DNA from: Gordius sp. MW1
Taxonomy: Eukaryota > Nematomorpha > Gordioida > Gordea > Gordiidae
Assembly: GCA_964036665.1 (NCBI GenBank)
Contig: OZ038531.1
Span: 21,368,324-21,432,323, forward strand
DNA: 64,000 nt
Direction: 5' to 3'
Under the pieces are notes generated by a model. That model saw only the letters and a list, made by a program, of their open reading frames with translations, was not told where the DNA came from and searched no databases. The position numbers and the translations under genes were made by a program. Below, one piece after another: positions 1 to 13,600 of the stretch (position 1 is its first letter; every line of letters starts with the position of its first letter).

Positions 1-905
1 TAACATTTCCATGTTTTAAATGGTCTCTATATTTGAATAGATGAATCAAAATTTTAATTTGACCAACGCTATTATATTTTACAGCCTATAAATCTCATTG
101 AGCAATATTAAGGTTTTTTCCATAAGAATTTTATTGATGGCAATCTTTAACCTCCCATCACTAAACATGATTAATCACAAAAATAGAATGGTAAATTAAT
201 GGCAATCCTAAGTGGAATGGTGGAAATTCATTGGCAATTTAGTCTTAAAATTTAATTTTTAATTCTTTTTGGATTCCTGGCCTCTTTTAAAAGGAAGATG
301 AAGACATAAACGCTCTTTTTATATTTATATATTGTAATCATGGGCGTAGCCAGGATTGGATATAGAGGGGGCAGTAATGATTTAGGGAGGGGCAAAATGA
401 TTAATTTTTGAAATTTTAATTATAATTTTAATAAATTTCAACATATTTGTGGATTTAAAGGGGGCAGTAATTGTACTGTTTTAAACTAATTGTATTATAA
501 TCAAATTTACATCCTTAAACCATATTGTGTTTATTAAAATATAGGTTTTGACCGCCATTTCTTTAAATTGTTTAATCTAGTAATCTTTTTTAAAGGGGCT
601 TAGGGCATGGTCGTAGTTTCCAACATTTTAATTAAACGTTAAGGAGAGTAAAAACAAGAAGGTTGTTCCTAGATCGATTTGGTTTAAAGTTTTCGATCTT
701 TGTTCTATCCTCTCTTTTTCTGACTTTCTAACAGTTTAGTCCAGACATTTCATAAATTGAAAGCTAATTTGCTTTGAATTCAATAATCAACCGTGCTATT
801 TTTATGTATTTTATGTGTTTACATTAATAAGTTTTTTTGAAATACATGAAAAACTACCTTTTAAATTAGTTTTCTGAAAAAAATTGTTTTGTCTATCTAT
901 TGCAG
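1..905. other. Intronic or upstream DNA before the first RasGAP exon
   Basis: AT-rich with one partial MITE at 339-478. No other feature seen. The exon at 906 needs an upstream exon outside the window. Confidence 0.6.
339..478. mobile_element. GGGCGTAGCCAGG hAT-like MITE, partial
   Basis: Starts CATGGGCGTAGCCAGGATTGG and runs through the family body (GGGGCAAAATGAT, ATAAATTTCAACA). The right inverted end is missing. Confidence 0.8.
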
Positions 906-1631
906 CCACGAATTTCGACAAACTCGATTATTCTCCGATCAATCCTAAAGGCCGACGCGATTTGGATTTTTTATGGGTTGATGCTCTACTCGTGCTTGAC
1001 AAAAAGCTCTCCACTTTAACGTGTTACGTTGATAAAGTAAATTTTTTGATTTTGGCTTTAGTTGTCCATATAATTTTTCCTTGATCTGCTCAGACCTTAA
1101 GAAAAAAAAATTTAATCCTACTCTAATCTCAATTGGCCCGTGCTAGAATAACGCCATTTTGAATTTAAAACATTCCTTATTGCACTATTATATGTAAAAT
1201 CAATTGTATTTTGCAATCATAGAGTATCACGGAGTCGATCGGAAGATTCAATAGATGTTTGCAAAAGAGTGAAAACAAGCAACAAGCACCCGAGGGGAGT
1301 AACTTCAACAAATTATCGACGACCGATTTATTCAACGGTAAAGGGCTGGATTTTGGGAAAAAGGAGAAAAAGAATACACATTTAAAGATCGCCCGAGCTA
1401 GTTGTTCTTTAAACACTTCCAATCTTCACTCCTTACCCGAAGATGGAATATTAGGAATCCATAATGCTGGACAACTTAAATCGTCTCCATCGTTTACACA
1501 CAAATTGATGCCTTCCAAGATTTCCAATTACAATACGATAGGGTATAAATTTTTTAGCCCGACCGCCACCCATGGTTCATACTACCCCAATAGCATGACA
1601 AGCGGTGGTCCGATGTTTTCATCGCAATTAG
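906..1631 (+). CDS. RasGAP gene, two N-terminal exons of the long form (906-1036, 1223-1631)
   Basis: The first exon follows a TTGCAG acceptor and ends at GATAAA/GTAAAT in phase 0. The second follows ATAG and ends before GTATGT in phase 1. Together they give about 179 codons with no domain I recognise. The first exon encodes a [16 protein letters not shown] stretch; the second is rich in Ser, Asn, Lys and His and looks disordered. Assignment to the RasGAP gene rests on strand, open frame and the phase match: phase 1 at 1631 joins 13387, which joins 22469. They could instead belong to a separate upstream gene. Codon use is less AT-driven than in the flanking intron DNA. Confidence 0.55.
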
Positions 1632-4600
1632 GTATGTTTTTATTATTAATATATTAATCATCATTTAACATTTAATCTTGATTAACTCATTATCGAAACT
1701 AAACACTGTATGATGCATTAAAAAATTTAGGTTAAAGCCGACAAGGGCCTAGCCAAGAGGGGGGGGGGCAGGGGGGGGGCGACTGCCCCCTTTAAATACA
1801 AAAATATGTTGAAATTTATTAAAATGATGGCTAAAATTTCAAAAGATGTTCATTTTACCCCTCCCTAAATCATTATTGCCCCCGTCTAATTCCAATGTTG
1901 GCTACGCCCATGTGTTGAAGTCTTAAAAACTCTAGAATAAAACCGATGTGCTTAGCTTTAAGTTATTAGAAATCTTTGCATGGAGCCAGGATTGGATATA
2001 AAGGGGAGCAAAAATAAATTTAGGGAGAGGCAAAATGATAATTTTTAGCACTTTTAGCCATAATTATATTAAATTTTGAAGAAATTTTGGATTTAAAAGG
2101 GGCAGCTGCCCCTTCCTGCCACCCTACGCCCTTGAATATCTATAATTTTGAGTTTCATGTACTTAACCTTTTGGCATATACATTTTTTTTATGGCAAATT
2201 AAATTTTTGAGGTCTTTAAATACCCCAACCATCAGAATGATTAAAAACGTTTTTAGTTCTTTTCTTCATTTGTATATTAGACCGACTATCTCGAAAAAAT
2301 TTTTATTATGAATTGATGATTTAGAAAATTCTTGCAAGTGTAATTTCAATGATAAAAGACCCACAATGTGCAAAAATTTACCATATGTTCATTACCAAGA
2401 AATGCTATTATTTATCAAATATTAATAAGTTTCTATTCAAAATGCCATATAAATTACAAAACTAAAGCAACTTGTTCATATTCCATCATGGGCCTAGCCA
2501 GCATTGGAATTACAGAGCGGCAATGATGATTTAGGGAGGGGCAAAATCAACATTTTTTGAAATGTTAGCCATAATTAGATGAAATTGTAAAGAATTTATG
2601 GATCAAGAGAGGGGAGCCGCCCCTTTCAGCTTCCCCCTGGCTACGCCCACGTCTATTTCTTGTAGCTTATAAAAAAATGTTAAAGTTATGGTCCTTAATA
2701 AGACCCTGACAAATTTTGGAAAAGGGTATATTATTTTTAGGGAACTTTTTAGATTTTAAAAAGTTGTTTTGTTCATCGACATTTTATTAAAAAATAAATT
2801 ATGTAAAATTAAACGGAATTGCGTCATCGCATACACTTTAAAATGTTTTAGAGACAAGTTTAACAAAATATTGTTAGCTTTAAAAATAAAAAAAAACATA
2901 ATTTATATTATTTCAACATTTCGTTACAGTTTTTTCGTATGACTCCGTTTTTTTATTTTACTTTTTTTTGATATCGCGAATCGTTTTTTAGACAGAAAAT
3001 CGGCATTACTATATTTGAATATAATTCATTAGCAATATCGGAATGTTTTCCAAATATTTATAATTCATAACTTTTATTTTTTTAATTTTTTTATTTATTT
3101 TATCTTCACAAAATTTGTATCTTTTCAAATTAATAAATGATTAATATGTTTAATTAAAAATCAAATAAAACAGCTTTTATTTAGGGTAATAAACTTGATT
3201 TATAACATCTAGTATCCTGCAAACAAAATTAATCCTTGCCTCATTCTAAAAAAACCTTGCCCGGACTTCGACTAAGCTAGAATTTGATTTAGAGAGGAGC
3301 AGTTGGGATATGATTTATTAAGGGGCAAAATAATAGTTTATTATAGAAGTTTGCTGGTAAATTTATATAAATTTTAAAAATAATTTATATTTCACATATA
3401 TGTGATATGTATGGCATTTTCAAATATTTTTTTGCTTTGTAAGCCACAAATTCACTTAACTTCGCTAAGCTAGCTAATATTAAATTAAAATTTTTACTGA
3501 CTCGTGAACTCTTGGCTGACTCGATAGTCAATAAACTCACTTTTTAAGCATGAATTGTACTTTATTTAAACGCAAAAAAAGAATTTTACGTATTCCTACA
3601 ATGTACCACTTCCACTTTGTCAACGCATCATGATGATATATATGCGAAGTGCGTATAAATTTATCGAACAAACAAGTTAGCTTACCATTTGATCGGGCTT
3701 AATTTATGTCCTATTCGTGTTTGTCACTTTGTCTAATAGCGAAACGTGACAAAATAATTAAATCACTAATAAATTTTTTGGTTCACTGGGTGGCGTGGGG
3801 GGGGGGGGCTGAGCCCTAATTATGATTTATGTGACCTGTTTGCCTTTCAGCAGGGCATGTCCATTGGAATTGCCTCACCCCCAAATTCATAATTCCTGAA
3901 CCCTCACCCCATCTATCGATTAATATCAATCAATAGGTTAAATTCTATTGGTCGGGCTCTTCATTTCCAAATGGGTCAATTTTGATGAAAAGAGCCTTAC
4001 CTTCTTTTGTATATTTTATTTACCTTGGAATAACCCCCTTTCCAAAATTGACACCTTAATCGCGCCTAAATCATATTCGGAAAATTATTCATTTGGATAT
4101 TATGAATTATTATGAATTATACTAATTCAAACTAAGTAATAAACTTTTTTTGCAATATTTGTTTTGGTCCTAGAAGGTGCCAGGGGAAGTGGGGGGGGGG
4201 GGGGGGGAGAGCTTCCCCCCAATTAGGAAAGCATGCTTCTTTCAATGTGAATAAGGTTTAAAAATTTCAAAAAATATGATTTTGTTCGTTCTATAATTTT
4301 TATCAACTATAGCATCCAAATCTGTGACCACTTAATTAAAATTAGGGTTTCTAATTTCCAATCGTTTTATTTCATGCAAAATGAGATACGTTTAATTTAA
4401 ATCGGCAATTCATAATTCAAATAGACTTTCTGGGATTATAGATTATCATCTAATTTTGGGGTTAAATGCAAATTATAAATTGCGTAGCAATAGATTTACA
4501 TTTTTATATTACAGTTTAATTAAGGGAATAGTTGAGGAAAACAATGTCGCCCCCCCCTTCCTTCCTCCCTAACAAAATACTATCATTTTGCCCTTCCTTA

Positions 4601-7600
4601 GACTACAACCAAACTTGTCTGTTTAATTAAAAGACCTATAACTTTTTTCTAAATAAGCTAAGTGGGTTAAGAAACATAATCGTTTACAAAATCAAAAATA
4701 CCGAAGTCATAATTATTTGATTGATTAATTAATGTTTTAAAGCGTTAAAATCGCAAATATTTTCCCAATACTATTAAAGATGGTTCTCTATTCCTAGAAG
4801 TCTCATGGTCCTAGCTAAGGGGGGGGGGGGGCAGGGAGGGGCGGCTACCCCTCTCTAAATCACAAAATTTGTTGATTTATTAAAATTATGGCTAAAATTC
4901 CAAAAAATGATCATTTTGCCCCTTCCTAATCATCATTGCCTACCTCTAACTCCAAGGCTGGCTACGCCCATGGAACTCCTCCTCTCCCCTAATAATATCT
5001 TAGAGGCTCAGTTGCTGAATTAGCCAGTTTTCATTAATATCACTTTGTTGATTTATTGCAGCTTTTCTCACCATAGACGCGGACGCCCATTGGTATATTA
5101 GTATTGTATAATCGTTAAATAGCCATTACTAATAATTAATAATAATTATGAAGATATGTTACATATGGTTCGTTCCATTATCTAATCATATACAAATGTA
5201 ATCATGGGCGTAGCCAGGGGGGGCGGCTGCCCCCCCCCCCTAAATTACGGGAAAAAAATTAATGCAAAAACTTTGAAAAATTAGAAATTTTTATGTTTTG
5301 CCCCACTCTAAACTTTTAAACGTTTTGCCCCCCCCCCCTAATCCAAACCTGGCTACGCCCATGATCATGAATGTAATCATTTCAAAATATGCAACAATTA
5401 TACAAAGAAAAATCTATATATTATTAAAAATTATGCGAAAATGAGTTTTGATAAAATCACCGGCCTCTTTTAATTTACACTCGCGTGTGGTACTACTGTT
5501 TAAAGAAGATTAATCTCAATCCGATCTTTAATTTCTTTCTAAGCCAACCAGCCTGGCTGAATTACGATATAAAATTTGATCATAGATAGATGGGAGGAAG
5601 GCAGTTCAATCTATCTTACGCTGTTATTATGCTATAAACCTATATATTTCGGCCATAAAATGTCCCTCGCGTTATGCCTTTATTTACGATTTACCACTAT
5701 TCGATAAATGCCTCTTTTACGACTAAACGCACGGAAATTCCTTAATTTTTGCTATTTTTTCACAATTTCGTAAATTATTTTTGTTTCTTTCTCGATGGCT
5801 TGGTGGCTAAAATTCGTGTTCAAAATGCAAGGGATTCGAAAGAAAAAAGGTTAAATTTTTATCTGAAAATATAGCTTGGTGCCAGCATTGGAATTACAGG
5901 GGGGGGGCTATAATGAATAAGGGAGGGGCAAAATAATAATTTTTTGAAATTTTAGCCATAATTTTAATAAATTTGAACCAATTTTTGGATTTAGAGGGGG
6001 GCAGCCGCCTCTCCCTGACTCCCCCTTGTGCCCATGCGAATATTAATTAAATTTGAAAAAAGAAAGCCTCAAATATTCAAAAATAGCTTATCTCTAATAA
6101 AGTTAATTCATATAAAGCATATTTGACAATTAGTTCTGTTATTTTTTATTAAAACAATAATTGTGCTTATAGCACGTTTAACTTTAAGATGGCCACTTTC
6201 ATTGCATTAACCTATTTCCGGGTTTTATTATATTACCTTCTGAATTACTTGTTTTCTAATGCCCATCATTTAGGTTTTTTTTAAAGTATGAATTAAAAAA
6301 TATATAATGTTGTAACAAAAATTATTTTATGTTATTTTTTAGAATCCATTACTTTTTCCCCCGCTCCGAAGTTAAAATATTTCAAAAATTTATTTTTCTT
6401 TTCAAAATTTCTTTCCCGTCTTACTACATAACTATTTGTCAATTCAAACAGGGAAAAATTTATTTAATTATAAATTAGTAATTTTATTTAGAGGATGGGA
6501 TTTGGGCATGGCGTAGCCAGGGGGTGGTTGGGAGGGGCGGCCCCTCTAAAGCCAGAAATTTTTTTAAATTAATTGCTATATAATTATGGCTTAATGTTCA
6601 CGAATTACTATTTTGTCCCTCCCTAAAGCATTATTGCCCCCCCCCCTTAATTTTAATCCTGGCGACGCCCATGGATTAGGGATATTCCTTATTACAATTT
6701 TGCTGTTGCTCAAAGCGGTTATTTCCTATTGACCCTAAGTCTAAGTTCTTAATTTAGGTTCTTTTTCCTTTTTCTACATTTGACCTAAAGCCACTTCGAA
6801 ACTGATGCATTTAATATAATTTACCGTTAATTCACATTTCACGTGCGCATAAAAATTATGTTTTAAAATTTTAACCAAAGTATCGGTGATAATGGGAATA
6901 ACATTTAATAAATTATCAACGTGAGCGTAGCTAAGGCGGTGGGCAGGGTGGGGCGGCTGCCCCCCTTTAAATCCAAAAAATTATTAAAATTTAATATAAT
7001 TATGGCTAAAATTTCGAAAAATGATAATTTTGCCCCCCCCCTATCCAAATTCTGGCTACGCCAATGACCATCAACATGCACCTCTCTTATTACCAATTTT
7101 TTTCGCAACCTCTCTTCGCTTTTCTAATCCATTTCCTTGTTACACCCACGGATTTATATCTCTGTAAAAAATCTCTTTGCTTTTTAATAGCCATCGTTGC
7201 CGGAAATTAGTAATAATATCTTTTTGATTAAGGTGTGATTAAAAGCACATGCATGCATAGCATACCATTGCTGTTTTACGACTTAAACAATTTATGTATA
7301 AGTACGATAAGGAAGGGTCCATATTTGGTCAATCAAATTAATATTTTCACACTTAAATGACAAAAGTTATTTTTTGTCACCTAATTCTTCATAAATTTAT
7401 TAATGACGGGTAACTTTTCTCGATCGTCCTTTTTTACAGCGAGAGAGACACAACAATTTCAAAGGAAAGGACAGGCAGGTTTGATGTCATTAACGCATCC
7501 GGTCAACCTTATACATAAAGGGACTGTGCAGTTCAGGCGAAAATAACTGACCTTTTGAGTATACAGAACAGACTCGCATTGATTCTCCACCCTAATCTGT

Positions 7601-10600
7601 CTCCTCTGTTTTTTTTGTAGTTGGGTTGGTGGCCATTATAATTCTTATAATAGAGGAAGGAAGATACACCACAATGGATAAGGTCATTTCTAACGCGGTG
7701 TTGAAGAGAAGGCTAAGCTTTTTTTTTATTAATATACGTGCTATTTTTTATAATGACCATAGAGATAGAGTAGGTAGTAGCATGTGTTATTGTTGCAAGT
7801 TTGTGTGGTTAATAATGGCCATAAAAAAACCGAGGTAAAGATGATTATATGGCATGGTACATACGTATAAGAGTATAAATATATTAAGCCGAGGCCGCCA
7901 CAAAAATCATAACTACGTACGGAACTTTAATGAGTAGTATAGGCAGTGAAGATTCTTATCTAGATGCCCTGCCCCCTCTATTCGTAAACTAAAGTCAACT
8001 AGCCTTCTTGCCAGGACATTTTTCAATTCTATGTGCTACGAGGGGGAAGGGTTATTTTTGTGCATGCTTGTGGGGGGGGGGTGGGTTTTACTAATTTAAT
8101 TAGTATATGTAAGGTAAGGATGAATGGGAAATCGATTCCGCTAATGATTATTGAAGTAGCCTGCATAGTCACATAAAGAGAGACTTCCTTTATTTAAGAG
8201 CCTCTCTTGGAGCACGCATTGGCCTAATAAAATTAATGCTGAGCTGGGCTTAGGATGGATGAAGGAAAAATGATAAGTGTATTAGTCACCCACCCCTCTC
8301 GTTCTTTCTATAATGTCTGTTGTATCTCAGCAATTCTATTCTATAGTTAGACTTAGTAGAGTATCAAACATTATTCTAATGATGTAGTATGGAGTGGAGT
8401 GGAGGGCTTCCAGGAAAGCACGCACTATAAACATGTGCAAAATAAATTTAATGTTAAAAATGTGAAAATTTTATTATATCTTTCCTCCTTTACACATTAT
8501 TAAACAATACGTTTTTCCCCATGGCTGTTTTGAATTACTAAAAAAATGAATTAAAGTTATAATCACTTCCGAAATCATCGTCTGCTTTCAATTTCCGCTA
8601 TCAACCAACTGGTCATAAAAACCGGCAAAGACAGACACACAAACAAAAAAGTCCCATTGTCCTTCTTCCTTCCTCCTTTTTCATATCCATTTTTATGAAT
8701 TTATAATTGCCTGGATAGTATACCTACAGATAATCCCGATGACTATAATCCAAGAGGAAGTTATTGCCTGTTAACTAAACACAACTGACTATTTCCCATC
8801 ACATTCAGCATATAAAGAAGCTCTTGCCTTAATTTGTTTATTACTTTATAACATTGAGCTAATTTTGGTAATTCATGATTTTATTCCCTTAATCATCGAT
8901 TAAATTCGCTCTGTAGCCTAAAAGGAAAACTTTGCCAAAACTGTAACGACTGACTCTAGTTTATTGTTCGTTCCTATTTTAATCAATATATTTTGTGATC
9001 CCATCAGTTGTTACTTGTTGGACAGTGACCACAATGTCCATTTACTCCACATGACTCGCTCAAATCAGCTAATACTAAAAATTCACGAATAATTTTTAAA
9101 TGCCTCGAAAACTGATTTCTTATATCCGCAAAATCCATTTGTTTGTTGGAAGCACCATGAGATTTAGCGTATTCACCTTGCGAAATACTTTAGATTTAAA
9201 TATAAAAAAGTGATTCAAATTTGAAAAATCTAATATTCCAATGGCTATTTGCTGCTTACCGACCCTGAAAAGATTAATTCATTTGAATTGCGAAGATCGA
9301 TCTTGTAAGTGTTATACAATGCTTTTTTATGCAAAACAAAAGTCACTTAATATTATAAAATATATTTAAAAATTAAATTTGTGTTTTTTACCAATTATTA
9401 CTTTAACAACATCATACTGTACGTGCGTATTATAAAAACACTTAGGTAGGTTATTGATCCACCGTAAAAAGGTTTTTAGAATTGCTAAATAAATTATCGG
9501 AAGTTTCCAGTGCTCAGGCCATGGTTTTATTTAAGAGCGATCTAGGGAAATTTTAAAATTTATTTGGCGAATTTTTTTGTTATTTTTATCTATATTCCTT
9601 TTTGCAAAATTAGTTGTGGAAATTGTTTTTGAAATAAAAGCATTAATGTTCTATATTATATTCGCAAATTTTACTGATAAATAAAATTTTGGCGGTGCGC
9701 TGCTTAACTCAAAGAACAAAATCTACTAATTTCTCGAAAGTAATGCGAATTTACTTAACACAAGTCAGGTGCGTTGCTGTGCTGGGAAATAAAATGCAAA
9801 AGGAACGTTAAAAATTCTAACATTATTTGGCCCAACGCCCGCTAATTAAAAATAGGCTCTAATTAATGTAGACAAATATTAATAAATTTAAGTAATATTA
9901 AAATTATAACTATTTAAATTATTAATTGATTATAAGTTTTGCGTTATCATCACTCATTCTATTGCTGCCACCAAAATTTGAATTTAAATGGACATGAGAA
10001 AATTAAAACGTGGCTGATATAACTTATCTATGACTTTGACTGAAAAGGGGAAAATATGGATTAGAATATCGAAGTTATTAAAAAGTTTGTCGAAAATTAA
10101 AAAAAAGAGAGTTTTATTATGATAAAATTAATTTCATATATATTTATATATTTAAAAAAAACTTTAAATTATATAATGTAGATTTAATTTGGTCGACAAC
10201 ACTGTATTCAAATCAAATAATTATTTGCCCCTCCCCATGGGCGTAACCATGTTTTGGATTAGGGGGTAGGCGAAAATTTTTTAAATCCAATTCCCCCCTG
10301 GCTACGCCCATGCCCCTCCTCCTCTACCAATCTAAAAAATTTTGATTAAAGTATGTCTATTTCTAGAATTCGATATTGCAAACCTATAATTTGATTTTCG
10401 ACTAGGCCCATGTGAAAATGATCAAACTAATTTGCGCATTATAATTATTTTTTTGATTGCCCCACAACCCACCATGCCATTATAATTTTATTAAAAGAAA
10501 TAACAAATCTCGGATTAGACGGTTGGCCCACTATTTATGTCAAAATCCATTTTTACCTACCATATAATTCCCGAAATATAAATGTCCGAAATGTTTATTA

Positions 10601-13600
10601 CGAATGAATCTAATTTTTTGATCTACCTTTCTAATTTTAATATAATAGATGAGTGTGTGTAGTTAACGTTAAATTCCTTGTTTAAAGCTAGCTTTAAATT
10701 CTTTGGAACTTTTAGCAAAATCTAAAAGTTGATTTTGATATTTTCTCTATATTCCATATATAAGCTATCTAATAAAAATAATTAACACGGATCCAAAGTA
10801 AAGTTTTGCTTAACAATTGATTTATACTATCCAGGTGTGCTTACACTAAGATACTTACGTAAATACTAGGTCGGGTGTCCTTCGATCCGCATTTTAATAA
10901 ACTATTCTCCCCATTCCCCTCGCTTAATCTCCTCTTTAATTTAAATTGTTAATAATAATAAGTGGAAATTTTCTCTTCTTCAACACACAAGATACCTCTC
11001 TATTAACCTTGTAAAGCTTTTACCCTCTTAAAACTCTCTGGATTCTAATAAGTATTATACCACGGAGGAGCTACGTTATTTGTAACAATATTTTTGTATA
11101 TTGTATTAAAAAATATTTCATATCGAATCGTAATGCGGTAGTGTGGGCCAAGGTCGAACGAACCATTTAATTTGGTTATTTATTATCTAATGTAGCCATA
11201 ACTGCTATTCCTCTATGATGTACGTGCTATAATGTGATTTTTAAGGCTATAAATTGATACACTTTTCAAATGAATATAGTATTTGTAAATTTGCATTCCT
11301 ATAAATTATGAATGTTATAATAGGCCAGGGAACCTATGTGCATGGGCCTAGCTAGGATTGGAAATAGAGGGGGGGGCAATTATGATTAAGGAAGGGACAA
11401 AATGACGATTTTTTCAAATTTTAGTCAAAATTATGTAAAATTTCAAATAATTTATGGATTTAGAGGGGGGGGGCACCCGCCCCTTCCTGCACCCCCCTGG
11501 CTACACCCATGCCTATGTATGTTTGTTTATATTGTGAAAGCAATCGTAATTAAAGTTACCCTTAAATATATTAAAAAGATTTTAAAACTAATGTTATATG
11601 CTGCATTTTAAAATTATTTTTGTTGTAGATAAATAGTAAATTAAAGTCTTAATTTTAAATTTATTATTCTAAATTTGTGTTGACTTTTTAAAACATTTAA
11701 CTAAAATGTTTGTCCTTTTTCGTAAAAACTATAATTAATATTAAAAATTATTTAGGATTTTTTAGGGATTTTTCGAATTAATACGAAAGATCTTTTTTAA
11801 CATAGACTAGAAGAGCCATCCTGAAATCTGGGTCGGCCTAAGGGTGCGTCTTAATACGCGATTTTGAATCTAGATTAAAAAAGCGGATGCATGTTAAAAC
11901 ATGGCCGCGTCTTAATACGAGCGTCACTTCATTTTAGTTCTGTTTTTGGTGTTTTTGCTCGTAAAACAAATATTTATCCTTTAATTACGCGCTTATTAAT
12001 GCATATATTCATATGTTGCCTAACTAAAATTGTTGATTCCTCGACATGTATATCGCGCGCCATGAAGTTGAAGAATCGTATATTAAAACGGGCCCTAAGG
12101 CGAGCATGCTGCGCTCTTCTATGGTCCTATTTTATTTGAATAGTTCTCATCAAAACGAGGGGGGGGGGAAATGTTTTCATAAAACAGTTGCGTTGCATCA
12201 ATTTGTCGATAAGATCGTTCACTATATCATGTATAATAATTTAATAAGGTATATAAATTTTTTTTACATTGAGAAAATTTTAAATGCGAGGATTGGATTT
12301 TTTTATAGTAAAACCTCGGCTAAGGCCCCCCATTATTTTAGGCCTGGCAAGCTGCCCCACGATAATTTATTTTTAAATTAATTTAAAGTCGGTTAGAACC
12401 CCGCAGACATCTTTCGCTTATCCATTTTAAACAGTAAACTTAAGTTTTTTAATTAAGTTATTAAAGCTGAATTAATATGGTTAAAATTTTTTGATAGTTG
12501 GTTAAAGTGTAGTAATATAATTAAAAAAAGATTAATAAATAATTTGGGCCAGGCTTTTTGTATTTTTTATGAAACTTTTACATAGATTTATCAAATATTA
12601 GATTTTTACCGTTTTTATAGGTCGAGCTAATATAAATATAGTACGATAGGAATTTACATTGTAAATAAATTTTTGTAATAAAATTATATTTTTTTGAATT
12701 ACAGTATAATGATTAAAAAATAGTTTTATAGAACTAAATAACTTATTAAAGTCTTAGTAAATTCGCAATAAAAGTTGCATAATAATTTGTTTTATCGTTT
12801 AATTTCTTTTTAAGTTTGTTAAAATTAATTTATTAAAAAACGTTTGTTTTTACCTTTAAAGTTATAAATATGAAACCCGCTGAAATACACTTTTATGAAG
12901 AAGATTTAAATACTATAATGGAAAAATTAACTTAGTTTTAAATTTTATTTGAGTATTTTAATTTTTTTGCAATATTCATTTTATATTATATTATTATAAA
13001 TGAAATTAAAAGCATTTTATTGACTTTCTCTAAAGTATTCTTCTGCAAATTGTTAACTACCAACGATTTGAAAGTCAAAAGTAAGTTAAAAATGATTAAA
13101 GATATTATATTCAGTTTTCTTAAATTAAATTTGGTTTCCTATAAAATAGCTAAATTTCTCATTTGCACTTTATATTATATGTATAATATAATATTAAGTC
13201 TTATATTTATTCAAAGGCTTAAAAACTAACTGTTTGAGCAAATCATAATTTTTTTTTAAAGATGAAGTTAGTTTGTTGATATATATCTAAAAATAATATT
13301 AAATGATACATTTATCTAATAATTATATTTAAAATAACAATGTATGCATTATCTTTTTTATTTTATAATTTTTATTATTTATTTAGCTCTTAGCCGTCAG
13401 GAAAGCATCACTAACCTAGACTGCAGCGACACAACTTCGTTACCAAAAGGTAGTTAATTTAATATATATGGTAATTAATTTAATATAAATCTTTGTATTT
13501 ATTTATAATACAAAAATTTCTTAGTATTTTTGTATTTTGATATTAAAACTTAACTTATTTCATACTATTTAAAATAACTCTTCATTTCATGTTTCCTGGT

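Larger units (their letters stand above)
1632..13386. other. Large RasGAP intron rich in MITEs
   Basis: About 11.7 kb if the long-form exon model is right. It holds ten or so GGGCGTAGCCAGG-type elements, several poly-G/poly-C tracts and otherwise AT-rich sequence. A 39-nt candidate cassette exon (7440-7478, phase 1-1) is the only coding-like piece I noticed. Confidence 0.55.

Noticed and set aside
5062-5092. Possible 31-nt exon after TTGCAG
   Set aside because: Its length would change the phase from 1 to 2, which is incompatible with the acceptor at 13387, and no alternative partner fits.
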